Positions 1 to 7,700 of a DNA stretch of 8,789 bases are shown one piece after another. The first letter of the stretch is position 1, and each line of letters opens with the position of its first letter. Both the position numbers and the translations under genes were made by a program. The notes beneath the pieces were generated by a model. It was not told where the DNA came from and ran no database searches. It saw only the letters and a program-made list of their open reading frames with translations. The stretch is taken from NCBI GenBank assembly GCA_026982835.1, contig JALSGI010000836.1:1-8789 (forward strand), written 5' to 3'. Source of the DNA: Planctomycetota bacterium (GTDB taxonomy: Bacteria > Planctomycetota > Planctomycetia > Pirellulales > S012-138).

Positions 1-2
1 GG

Positions 3-956
3 GAGTTTCCCACCGTGCGGATGTGGGGCACGATCGGCTTCATCGTGCCCTTGTGGTTCATCGAAAGCGTGCTGCTGGCCGAAAAGAGCGGCCCGGAGCT
101 GAACCAGGCGCGCGGGGTGGCCCTGGTCGTCTCCGGCCTGGCCGGGCTGCTGATGGCCGCCTACTGCTGGCTGTTGCTTCCGGCCACGCCGCCGGCCAAG
201 GAAGAAAAACGCCGCTTTGCTCCCGCGGCGCTGGTGCCGATGTTCCGCCGCCGCGATTTCCTGGTGCTGGTGCTGGTCAGCTTCGGCATTGCCGTGGTGC
301 ACCAGTATTACTTCACGCTGAACAGTCCCTACCTGAAAGCCATGCTCCGCAGCGGGCAGGTGGACCAGGCATGGGAAGGGCGGATCGCCTCGGTGGGGCA
401 GATCGCCGAGATTTTCGTCATGCTGGTGCTGGGGCTGCTGGTCGTGTGGTGGGGCTTCAAGTGGACGATGGCCCTGGGCGCGCTGGCCTACGCCCTGCGT
501 TATGTCATTTTTGCCGTGGCGGCGGCTGCCCCCTGGCCCTTTGCCGCAACCATGAGTCTGGTGGTGCTGGGGCAGGCGCTGCACGGGCTGTGCTTCGGCT
601 GTTTTCTGGCCGCGGCGTTCATGTACATCGACCGCATCACCGCTCCCGATGTGCGCAGCACGGCCCAAAGTTTTTACGGGACGATCGTCCTCAGCCTGGG
701 CTTTGCCCTGGGGGGGACCGTGGCCGGCACGGTGGGCGATTGGTTCACTTTTGCCCCTGGTGCCACACCGCTGCGGGAAACGCTGGGCGTGGCCGCAACC
801 GCAGGCATTTATCCCATGGAAACCGCCGAGGGCCAGGCGCTGCTGCGGGACTGGGCCGGTATCTGGCTTTCCGGGGCGCTGCTGGCGGGGGTGTGCCTGG
901 TGGGGTTCGTGCTGTTTTTCCCTCGCAGGGAGCAGCGAGAACCGGCTGCAAGCTAG
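3..956 (+). CDS. MFS permease, nucleoside:H+ symporter-like (5' truncated by window edge)
   Basis: This is an inner-membrane secondary transporter of the major facilitator superfamily, best matching the nucleoside:proton symporter (NupG/XapB-like) branch. The reading frame is open to the window edge from base 3. The first visible residues read EFPTVRMWGTIGFI, which resembles the conserved segment entering the fifth helix of this family, so roughly the first 120-140 residues lie outside the window. The GTG at base 15 is therefore not a credible start. Numbering from that GTG, hydrophobic helices fall near residues 4-21, 34-56, 82-100, 127-146, 150-171, 175-200, 218-240 and 282-302, which fits TM5-TM12. 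A basic cytoplasmic loop (AKEEKRR, about 61-67) separates the two halves. The family-like segment LHGLCFGCF...YIDR lies at 189-207. The stop codon (954-956) overlaps that of the convergent downstream gene. The nucleoside specificity is inferred from motif resemblance; another small substrate is possible. Confidence 0.8.
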   Translation, partial: EFPTVRMWGTIGFIVPLWFIESVLLAEKSGPELNQARGVALVVSGLAGLLMAAYCWLLLPATPPAKEEKRRFAPAALVPMFRRRDFLVLVLVSFGIAVVHQYYFTLNSPYLKAMLRSGQVDQAWEGRIASVGQIAEIFVMLVLGLLVVWWGFKWTMALGALAYALRYVIFAVAAAAPWPFAATMSLVVLGQALHGLCFGCFLAAAFMYIDRITAPDVRSTAQSFYGTIVLSLGFALGGTVAGTVGDWFTFAPGATPLRETLGVAATAGIYPMETAEGQALLRDWAGIWLSGALLAGVCLVGFVLFFPRREQREPAAS

Positions 957-1264
957 CCCGTTTTCAGCTCGCCGGAGAGTTTCTCCTGCACGCTTTGGAC
1001 CTTCGACTCCAGCCGGCCGCGGTGGCCCTTGCGGTAATCCAGTTTCAGGGTGCAGGAGATGCGGTTGCAGTCCTGGGCCACGGCTTCCACGCAGCGGCGA
1101 AACAGATCCAGCACCTGGTCCAGTTCCCCTTCGACAATGGTGCCCATGGCGTGCAGGCGGTAGTCCAGCCCGCTTGCCCGCACGATCTCCAGGCACCGGG
1201 CCACCCAGGGACTGACGCTTTCCCCCTTGTCCAACGGCGTGATGCTGAACTCCAGCAGAACCAT
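953..1264 (-). CDS. MTH1187/UPF0045 family thiamine-binding protein
   Basis: The 103-residue product begins MVLLEFSITPLDKGESVSPWV and matches the small MTH1187/YqgV (UPF0045) family. These are cytoplasmic ferredoxin-fold proteins of about 100 residues that form oligomers and bind thiamine or thiamine-like ligands; their exact physiological role is unclear. Family-like features visible are the N-terminal strand with S-x-x-P, the central segment DYRLHAMGTIVEGELDQVL, and the C-terminal helix before the end (HRGRLESKVQSVQEKL). The frame stays open to 1384, but the extra 40 residues look like translated repeat DNA. The ATG at 1264 gives the family's usual length and has a GGGAG ribosome-binding site 8 bases upstream, so it is the chosen start. 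The gene converges on the permease gene with a 4-bp overlap. No thiamine riboswitch was recognised upstream. The family call is strong; ligand binding is inferred. Confidence 0.88.
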   Translation of the reverse strand: MVLLEFSITPLDKGESVSPWVARCLEIVRASGLDYRLHAMGTIVEGELDQVLDLFRRCVEAVAQDCNRISCTLKLDYRKGHRGRLESKVQSVQEKLSGELKTG

Positions 1265-1272
1265 GAGCAGAG

Positions 1273-1277
1273 CTCCC
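1273..1277 (-). promoter_or_regulatory. Ribosome-binding site of the thiamine-binding protein gene
   Basis: On the minus strand GGGAG lies 8 bases before the ATG at 1264. It decides the start in favour of the 103-residue protein rather than the longer open frame reaching 1384. Confidence 0.65.
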
Positions 1278-1343
1278 GTGTGCCTTTGGTGTGCTATCTG
1301 GGGTTGCGTACTTTGGAGCTTCGCCAACTGCCGGCTGACGGCG

Positions 1344-1383
1344 TGCGGCTCGCCGTGGAGTGTTGTTTTTTCGGCGAGCCGCA
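1344..1383. repeat. 12-bp perfect inverted repeat with 16-nt loop
   Basis: TGCGGCTCGCCG (1344-1355) is the exact reverse complement of CGGCGAGCCGCA (1372-1383); the loop contains a T6 run. Each arm carries the CGGCGAGCCG core found before the other hairpins of this family, so the structure looks like two oppositely oriented repeat starts facing each other. Read on the minus strand, the loop plus arm resembles the A-rich spacer module that precedes CGGCGAG elsewhere. It could also act as a transcriptional stop between the flanking genes, but the T-run is in the loop, not after the stem. Confidence 0.7.
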
Positions 1384-1436
1384 TCGTCGAGCATGCGGTT
1401 GCTTTGGCCGATGGCGCTTATTCTTGCAGCCGCGAG

Positions 1437-1456
1437 CCGCGGGCGTAAGCCCGCGG
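1437..1456 (+). repeat. E-type hairpin repeat, 8-bp stem, GTAA loop
   Basis: The perfect stem CCGCGGGC/GCCCGCGG closes a GTAA tetraloop. The upstream context (ATTCTTGCA, two variable bases, then a form of GGCGAG) is shared with the hairpin that ends the window at 8757-8789. In RNA the loop would be of the GNRA type on this strand. Confidence 0.8.
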
Positions 1457-1492
1457 AGAACGCAGCGATCATGCGCCGGCTCTCGGTTCGCT

Positions 1493-1512
1493 CCGGGAGC
1501 TTACGCTCCCGG
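1493..1512 (-). repeat. E-type hairpin repeat, 8-bp stem, GTAA loop on minus strand
   Basis: On the minus strand this reads CCGGGAGC-GTAA-GCTCCCGG, preceded by the spacer ending ATCACGGCGAG. Together with that spacer it forms a 46-base segment (1491-1536, minus) that matches 8526-8571 on the plus strand with three mismatches. Confidence 0.85.
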
Positions 1513-1537
1513 CTCGCCGTGATTTGTTTTTTTGCAT

Positions 1538-1553
1538 CGGTGCGGAAGCACCG
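1538..1553 (-). repeat. C-type hairpin repeat, 6-bp stem, TTCC loop on minus strand
   Basis: The stem CGGTGC/GCACCG closes TTCC on the minus strand (GGAA on the plus strand). The same hairpin with one more pair recurs at 8686-8703, and a variant with a different stem at 8510-8523. Confidence 0.75.
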
Positions 1554-1574
1554 GCGCAAGTCGCAAGCCGCTCT

Positions 1575-1594
1575 CCCCGCACTAACGTGCGGGG
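1575..1594 (-). repeat. A-type hairpin repeat, 8-bp stem, GTTA loop on minus strand
   Basis: The perfect stem CCCCGCAC/GTGCGGGG closes GTTA on the minus strand. It is followed on that strand by GAGCGGCTTGCGACTTGCG (1573-1555), the same block that follows the A-type hairpin in the right-hand cluster. Confidence 0.75.
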
Positions 1595-1690
1595 CTCTGT
1601 ATCTCTCCAAGCCCCCATCCCCCCAGGTCTCCAAGCCTCTTCCGCTCCCGGTTCGCTGCTGGTACTGCCCAAAAGCGCGACGATTTGCGG

Positions 1691-4354
1691 CTACGGCTCG
1701 GGATCGCCGAACACGCGGGTGCTTTCTTCCTTCACCACCGGCGCCCGCAGCTCGGCGCTGACCATCTGTACCCGGATGCGGTGATCCCCAGCCCGCACAC
1801 CGCGGACGCGGATGCGGTAGGTCGTCTGCGCCTTGGGCGAAAGCCGCGGCAGGCGATCAAACAGCACCTGCCGCCCGGCAATGCGGAACCGCACCGGTCC
1901 TTCGGCCCCGATGGGCTGCAATCCCTCGGGCAGCAGGGCCACCAATTGCACATCGGTGGCGGCCTTCGTGCCCTGGTTGACCACGGTGATCTCGTAGAAT
2001 GTTTCGCCGCCTACTTCCACCGGGTCGTCGATGTCGGCCACCTCGAACCGCAAGGCGGCCACCCCCTCCACCTTGATGCGATGCTGCACGCGGTGGATCA
2101 GGTCGTGCTGGGCCTTGGCTTCCACCAGCAGCTCGCGCTGGCCCGACTCCTCCGGACGCAGGCGCAGTGTCACCGTCCCCGACTGGCCCGGCGGCAGCTC
2201 CACCAGCGACCAATAGACGGTGCGGGTGTTGGCGTCGAACTCGCCGTAGTTGTTCGCTTCCAGGAACTTGAACCCGGGCGGAATCTGCGCGGCCAGCTCG
2301 ATCTCCTTGGCCGGGGCGGTACCGGGGTTGCTGATGGTGATCTGGTAAGTGGCCTCCCGTTCCAGGTAGCGGAACCGCGGGCCTTTGACGGCCACTTGCA
2401 GGGCCGGGGCGATGACCTCGATGGGGTTGCGGGCTTCGTCGCGCAGTTGGCCGTCGCCGCGGGCCACCAGGTGGTTGATCAGCCGCCCCGGCTTGACCGC
2501 CTTGAGCGTCAGTTCCAGTTGCCGGGTTTCCTTGGGCTTCAGGTCGCCCACCTCGTACTCCAGCACGTTACCGATCGGGTGCTGGAGCCCCTCGGGCACG
2601 TGCTCGGTGAGGATCACCCCGGTGGCCGGGCCGGTACCGGGGTTGGTGATGGTGATCTGCAACGTGACTTCCTGGCCAATGTGGACCTTGCGTGGGGCTT
2701 GCACCTGCACGCGCAGCTCGGGCCGGGTGGCCACAGTGCGAGCGGAGCTGGCTGCCGAGTAGCGCACGGTGGCCACCGAGCCCACCTCCCCTTCCACCAG
2801 CGGCAGCACTTCCATTTGCACCTGGCGCTGCTCGCCCGGCTGGAGCACATCCAATTGCCAGACCACGCGTCCCCCGGGCTGCACGCGGGCCGCGGGCCGG
2901 GTTTGCAGCAGCCGCGTGCCCTTGGGCACTAGGTCGATCACTTCCACGTCGGTAGCCGGCACGCGGCCGGTGTTTTTCACCAGCACCACAAACACCGCCG
3001 GCTTGCCGATCTGGATTTCCTCGGGAGCCTGCTTTTCGATCTCTACGCTGGCCGTTTGCGGCCCTTCCCACTGGCGGTTGGGCAGCCCGGTGCCCAACGG
3101 GCCGGACTCCTCCGGACTGGTGATTCCCTCCGAAAGCGCCCCTTCCAGCAGCGAAGAGGGTGCGGTTTGCCGGGCCGCGGGAGTTCCGGTCGGAGGCGGC
3201 ACCGGCTGCGGTCCCCCGGGCAGGCCTGAGCCGGATTGGCCGAAAGGATCGAACGCTCCGGCTCCGCCCGGCGCTTGCTGGGAAGCGGCTCCCGGGGGAG
3301 GAAACGCCGAGCCGCCCCGGGGAAGCAATCCGGGAGATTGAGGAGCCGCTTGCTGTGTCGTCGGGGCAGGGGAGCCGCCGGGGAAACTTTCGCCCCGCTG
3401 GGGCATAGCGTTTTGCAGCGATGTGGCCCCGGCGGCCTGGTCTGGAAGCGCTTGGACTCCCGGGACGGAGCCGGTCGCAGGCGCCGTTGAGGTCGGGTCG
3501 TGTTGGTGGGCATTGGCCGCAGGCGGTTTTGCGGGCAGGGGAGCTTGAGCTGCTTGCCCGGTCCGACCCGCATTGCCCCAGGTGCCGGGGGACTGGCTCG
3601 CCTGGGCGGCCGGAGGCATTTGCTGGGCCGAAGCTCCGGACAAGGGCGACGCCTGTGGTGGGGTCGTTTGTTGGACCGGTGGGGATGGTTGCCCGGAAGT
3701 CTCCCCCCCGGGGCCTACTCCCGGAAGCAGCTGCCGACCGGAAGCCGCCGGGGGAAGGCGGCCCGGGGCGGCTTGTTGGCTTGGAGGAGGAGGCAACTGC
3801 CCGGCGGGGGGTTGCTGGGCCGCTTGGGCTTGTCCGGGCGGTGTTTCACCGGCGGGGGGAAACGGCGGCGGGGGAAGCTGTGCGGCCGATTGGCCGGCGG
3901 CGGGACCGCTTGGCGTATGCGCGTGTTGGGTTGCGGTGTTGTCCGAAACCTGGATTAACCGCACCTGGCTGCCGGAGCGGGCGGGGGGAGGCTCCGGGGA
4001 AGGCGGCGTTTTTTCCGGCTCAGGGGACGATCCTTCCAAGGCACCTGCCAGCGGCGAGAGCCGGCTGCGGGAATCGGTGCGGTGGTCCTGTTGGCCAGCC
4101 GACCAGAGTCGGGAGGCAGAGTTTTTCGGCTTGTCCTTTTCTTTTTGCGACTTCCTCTGGGTGGAAGGGGATTTCTTTTCGGTCAGGGCCTGCTGGTCCT
4201 GGGAACGAGCCTTCATGTGAAACAGCACGCCCGCTGCCACGCCCCCCAACAACAGCATGGCCACCGTGCCGGCGATGAGGCGGGCTCGGGAAGCCTGGGG
4301 CGGAGTCACCGGGGCAGGATCGGGCGACGGATCGTGTTGGGCCGGAGGGTTCAT
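1691..4354 (-). CDS. Membrane-anchored DUF11-repeat protein with Pro/Gln-rich linker
   Basis: The 887-residue product has a short N-terminal tail rich in Pro and Asp, one hydrophobic segment at about residues 25-47 flanked by basic residues (an uncleaved signal anchor rather than a signal peptide), and a basic stretch (about 48-75). A very long low-complexity region rich in Pro, Gln, Ala, Gly and Ser follows (about 105-430). Four beta-sandwich repeats of the DUF11/CARDB kind then run at roughly 436-540, 546-650, 651-763 and 766-884. Each repeat shows the pattern of strand, G-x-x-V/A-x-F/Y, then V/I-x-N-x-G-x-x-x-A-x-x-V and a following PxG. Such proteins are common in planctomycetes and are usually thought to be envelope or surface structural proteins; no enzymatic motif is seen. 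The frame extends to a GTG at 4408, but the ATG at 4354 has a modest GGAAAG 7 bases upstream and leads straight into the anchor, so it is preferred. The gene is divergent from the large oxidoreductase gene. Confidence 0.85.
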   Translation of the reverse strand: MNPPAQHDPSPDPAPVTPPQASRARLIAGTVAMLLLGGVAAGVLFHMKARSQDQQALTEKKSPSTQRKSQKEKDKPKNSASRLWSAGQQDHRTDSRSRLSPLAGALEGSSPEPEKTPPSPEPPPARSGSQVRLIQVSDNTATQHAHTPSGPAAGQSAAQLPPPPFPPAGETPPGQAQAAQQPPAGQLPPPPSQQAAPGRLPPAASGRQLLPGVGPGGETSGQPSPPVQQTTPPQASPLSGASAQQMPPAAQASQSPGTWGNAGRTGQAAQAPLPAKPPAANAHQHDPTSTAPATGSVPGVQALPDQAAGATSLQNAMPQRGESFPGGSPAPTTQQAAPQSPGLLPRGGSAFPPPGAASQQAPGGAGAFDPFGQSGSGLPGGPQPVPPPTGTPAARQTAPSSLLEGALSEGITSPEESGPLGTGLPNRQWEGPQTASVEIEKQAPEEIQIGKPAVFVVLVKNTGRVPATDVEVIDLVPKGTRLLQTRPAARVQPGGRVVWQLDVLQPGEQRQVQMEVLPLVEGEVGSVATVRYSAASSARTVATRPELRVQVQAPRKVHIGQEVTLQITITNPGTGPATGVILTEHVPEGLQHPIGNVLEYEVGDLKPKETRQLELTLKAVKPGRLINHLVARGDGQLRDEARNPIEVIAPALQVAVKGPRFRYLEREATYQITISNPGTAPAKEIELAAQIPPGFKFLEANNYGEFDANTRTVYWSLVELPPGQSGTVTLRLRPEESGQRELLVEAKAQHDLIHRVQHRIKVEGVAALRFEVADIDDPVEVGGETFYEITVVNQGTKAATDVQLVALLPEGLQPIGAEGPVRFRIAGRQVLFDRLPRLSPKAQTTYRIRVRGVRAGDHRIRVQMVSAELRAPVVKEESTRVFGDPEP

Positions 4355-4486
4355 GGAACCGCTTTCCGCTTTCGTCGAGGGCCGTGGATCGACAGGGCCT
4401 CTGCCCACACTCAGGCTCGGCTGTTGCCCAGCCAGATGTCTTCCCCCCGCACCGGGCCCAAAGCCACCAGGCGAGGGCGGAAGTCC

Positions 4487-4511
4487 GGCGGTATCTAGCA
4501 GAAATGCCGCC
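4487..4511. promoter_or_regulatory. Imperfect palindrome, possible operator
   Basis: GGCGGTAT (4487-4494) pairs with ATGCCGCC (4504-4511) over eight positions including one G-T pair, around a 9-base centre CTAGCAGAA. It lies about 133 bp upstream of the DUF11 start and overlaps the candidate minus-strand -10 box, which would suit a regulator-binding site. A chance inverted repeat in GC-rich DNA is a real alternative. Confidence 0.25.
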
Positions 4512-4520
4512 CTGGGGAAA
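4492..4520 (-). promoter_or_regulatory. Weak promoter-like pair toward the DUF11 gene
   Basis: On the minus strand TTTCCC (4520-4515) and TAGATA (4497-4492) are separated by 17 bases, with a TG one base before the -10-like box. Each hexamer matches the sigma-70 consensus at only three of six positions, so this is a tentative call based mainly on spacing and location. Confidence 0.18.
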
Positions 4521-4630
4521 GACGAGTCGCGGCGTGCTGTCAGTGCCGTCAGCGGTGCCGGATTGCCCTGGAGACGGCGAAGCGGTTTTTGCTACCGTGA
4601 TCCGCCCTGGGGGAACAGTGCGCAACCCCC

Positions 4631-4653
4631 GGCCAGGGTATTCCTCCCTGGCC
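4631..4653 (+). promoter_or_regulatory. Hairpin in the 5' leader of the oxidoreductase gene
   Basis: GGCCAGGG (4631-4638) and CCCTGGCC (4646-4653) form a perfect 8-bp stem with a TATTCCT loop, ending 51 bases before the chosen start. There is no T-run directly after it, so it is not a convincing terminator. It may be a leader RNA structure or a protein-binding site. Confidence 0.4.
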
Positions 4654-4704
4654 ATTTGTCGCCGTGGAAATGACCTCTCCAGATGCCTGTGGGATACCGA
4701 CACG

Positions 4705-7700
4705 ATGAACCGATCGATGCTGCTGGGCGCGTGGCTGATTGCGGGCAGTTTACTCTCGGGAGCGAGCCTCTGGGCTCAAGGTTCCCAGGGGGAAGCCCAG
4801 TGGATCTGGCACCCGGAGTTCACTCCCGGAGAAGTACCCCCCGGCACGTGCTACTTCCGCAAGGAGGTGCATCTGCGCCGTCCGGCCGAAGGTCACGTGT
4901 ATATCACCGCCCAGGATGAATACGTGCTGTATGTCAACGGTCACCGCATCGGCTCGGGCAACAACTGGCAGGTGTTGGATCGCTACGATATTTCCAAGTA
5001 CCTGCTTCCCGGGCACAACGTGTTTGCCGTGCAGGCCAGCAACAACCAGCAGGGTCCGGCCGGGCTGGTGGTCCGAATCCTCATCCGCCCCGCCGGAGGT
5101 ACGTTTACCGCCGTGTGGACCGACTCCACCTGGCTGGCGGCCACCGAGGCTCCCCAGGACTGGTACTGGATGCGGTTTGAGCCGGACCAGTCCTGGAAAC
5201 GCGCCCGGGAGCTGGGCGAACTGGGATCGGCCCAACCCTGGGGCAATCGCGTTCGCCTGGCCGACGGGCGGCGGGCCACGCGGTTCCAGCTGGCCCGCGG
5301 CTTCGGCATCCAGCGGGTACTCTCCCCCCGGCAAACCGGATCAGTCATCGCCATGGCCTTCGACGAGGACGGTAATCTGCTGCTGAGCCGCGAGCGACAC
5401 GGATTGGCCGTGGCCATCGACCGCAACCGCGACGGGCTGGTGGATACCGTGCGGGAGCTGAAGCTGCCCATCAAGAACTGCCAGGGCATCCTCCCCTTGA
5501 ACGGGATGCTGTACCTGGTGGGCCAGGGGCCGCAGGGACTGGGAGTCTATCTGGCCGCCCCCCGGGAAGACATCAAACTGCTGCTGCCCATCAAGGGCTC
5601 CCCCGGAGAACACGGTGCCCATGCCATCACGCTGGGACCCGACGGCCGCCTCTACGTACTGCTGGGCAACCACGTACAAGTGGATGCCGAAGTGAACCAA
5701 CAAGGCCCGTACAGCCACTGGTACGAAGGCGACCTGGTGCAGCCCCGCTTCGAGGACGGAGGCGGCCATGCCCGAGGAATCAAGGCCCCCGGCGGCACCA
5801 TCGTCCGCATGGAGCTGGACGGTTCCCAGGTGGAGCTGTTTGCCGGAGGCTTTCGCAACTGCTACGACATGGCCTTCAACGCTCAAGGGGAGCTGTTCAC
5901 TTACGAGTCGGACATGGAGTGGGACGTGGGCCTTCCCTGGTATCGGCCCACCCGCGTGCTGCACGTGGTCCGCGGTGGAGAGTACGGGTGGCGAAGCGGC
6001 TGGGCCAAGTGGCCTGAGTACTACCTCGACTCTCTGCCCGCGCTGGCTCACACCGGACGCGGCTCACCCACCGGCGTGATGATCTACCAGCACCACGCCT
6101 TTCCGGCCAAGTACCGCGGGGCGATGTTCGCCGGGGATTGGACCACCGGGCGCATCCTGGCCGTGTTCCTCCAGCCGCAGGGGGCCGGGTACCGGGCCAC
6201 TACCGAAGTGTTCGTCCAGGGCAAGCCGCTCAACGTAACCGACCTGGTCCAAGGCCCCGACGGGGCAGTGTACTTCTGCACCGGCGGCCGTGGTACCGAA
6301 GGGGGCGTTTATCGCGTGTATTACCGCGGTGTGCCCGCCCGGCGGCCCCAACTGCGAAACATGGCCCAAGCCACCCAGACCAACGTGCTGCAAAACGCCT
6401 TCCATCGCAATCTCCTGGCCGACTACCAGGAACAACTAGGGGCCGGCTGGGACCGGCAGATCGTGCAGGCCGTAACCGATCCGGGGCTTCCGCCGCAGCA
6501 GCGGGCCGTGGCCCTGGGGTTGATGCACTTGTATGGGCCTTTCCCCAGCCAGGAGCTGTTGTTGCAGTTGGCCGAAAGTCCCGCCCCGGAACTGCGGGCC
6601 GCAGCAGCCGTGCAGATGGGCCTCCATCCCACACCTACGCTGCTGGAAAAACTGGTGCAAATGCTTCAGGACCAGCATCCGCTGGTGCAGCGCCGCGCCT
6701 GCGAGGCCCTGGCCGAGGCCGGGCACCGCTTCGACGCCCAGGAAGTGCTGCCGCTGCTGGAATCCTCCGACCGCCAGGTGGCCTGGGCCGCCATCCGCCT
6801 GCTGCAGACTCTGCCGGTGGAATCCTGGAAGTCGGAAGTCATCCACGCCCGCAACGTGGACCGCTTCACTCACGGAGCTGTTGCCTTGTTGGCCGTCAAG
6901 CACGACGCTGAAACCGCAGGGGAAGTGCTCCGGGCCGCCCGAACGTGGATGGACCGCTACGTGACCGATCCGCAGTTCGTCGATCTGCTGCGTGTGACGC
7001 AGTTGGCGTTCCACCTGGGCCAACTGGATCGGGCTGAGGCAGGCGATTTGCCCCAGATCCTGGCCGAAGAGTTCCCCGCCGACCCCAAGGCCAATCCCCC
7101 CTGGGGGGAGCGGATCAATCGCGAGCTGGTGCGGCTGCTGGCCCACTTGGAAGAAACATCCATGATGGATCGCTACCTGGAGTACCTGGGCCAGGCCCCG
7201 GCTCCTCAGCGGTTGCACCTGTTGATGCATGCCCCGTGGTTCCACCGGTTCTGGCACGGCCCGCCGCTGGAGCAGCTACTGGAGGAAGCCCAGCGTGCCG
7301 GAGAGCTGGAAGGCGGTTTCAGCCTGGCTCGCTACGTCGAGAACGCCGTGACGCGGCTGGTCAAGAGGATCGATCCCCAAACGCACCCGGCCCTCCTGGC
7401 CCGCGGGGCCAGATGGCCCACGGCCGCCCTGGCCGTGCTACGCATCTGGGCCGACAAGCCGCTGGAAGAGGAGCAGGTGAACCAGGTGATCGCCCTGGAC
7501 GAGCAGCTGGTGGGCGTTCCGGACACCGAAGCCTATCGGCGGCTCAAGATTGCCGTGGTGGCGGTGCTGGGCACCGCCGAGCGCCCGGACGCCCGAGACT
7601 ACCTCCGTCGCTTGTTCCACGAGCAACCCCAGCGGCGGATCGTGGTGGCCATGGCCCTGGCTCAGCGTCCTGACGAGCAGAGCTGGCCGCTGCTGATTCG

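Larger units (their letters stand above)
1265..1690. repeat. Gene-free region filled with short hairpin repeats (cluster 1)
   Basis: This 426-bp stretch separates the 5' end of the thiamine-binding protein gene from the 3' end of the DUF11 gene. No convincing coding sequence was found. It holds five perfect inverted repeats, listed separately. Most belong to a family also present at the right end of the window. The left portion (1265-1340) must contain the promoter of the thiamine-binding protein gene, but no clear -35/-10 pair was recognised. The right portion (1595-1690) is pyrimidine-rich on the plus strand and shows no clear structure; no classical intrinsic terminator with a T-run was found after the DUF11 stop. 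Confidence 0.75.
4355..4704. other. Divergent intergenic region between the DUF11 and oxidoreductase genes
   Basis: This 350-bp stretch separates two divergent starts and must hold the promoters of both. Frames from both genes run into it, but the translated extensions look like noncoding DNA. Two inverted repeats (4487-4511 and 4631-4653) and one weak minus-strand promoter-like pair are described separately. No convincing plus-strand promoter was recognised. None of the hairpin-repeat family of the other two intergenic regions occurs here. Confidence 0.7.

Noticed and set aside
1265..1384. 40-residue N-terminal extension of the thiamine-binding protein
   Set aside because: The family is about 100 residues long, a good ribosome-binding site precedes the ATG at 1264, and the extension reads through a hairpin repeat.
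1493..1512. Intrinsic terminator of the DUF11 gene
   Set aside because: The hairpin is about 180 bases past the stop and is not followed by a T-run on the minus strand; it belongs to the dispersed repeat family, though a secondary terminator role is not excluded.
23..1522. 499-codon plus-strand frame running through the permease, the thiamine-binding gene and the repeat cluster
   Set aside because: It overlaps two recognisable genes in other frames and continues through noncoding hairpin repeats; the product is Gly/Arg/Ala-rich with no domain.
1430..1600. Possible CRISPR array
   Set aside because: The repeats are palindromic, differ in sequence and orientation, and have no regularly sized unique spacers; no cas gene is present.
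1685..2932. 415-codon open frame on the plus strand opposite the DUF11 repeats
   Set aside because: It is antisense to a gene with clear DUF11 repeats, its translation is rich in His, Gly and Leu without family resemblance, and such shadows are expected in GC-rich DNA.
4020..4703. 227-codon minus-strand frame across the divergent intergenic region
   Set aside because: It overlaps the DUF11 gene start in another frame and has an Arg/Pro/Gly-rich translation without motifs.
4384..4704. In-frame 107-codon upstream extension of the oxidoreductase
   Set aside because: It would bury the signal peptide inside the protein, and the extension shows no resemblance to exported-protein N-termini; the start at 4705 is favoured.
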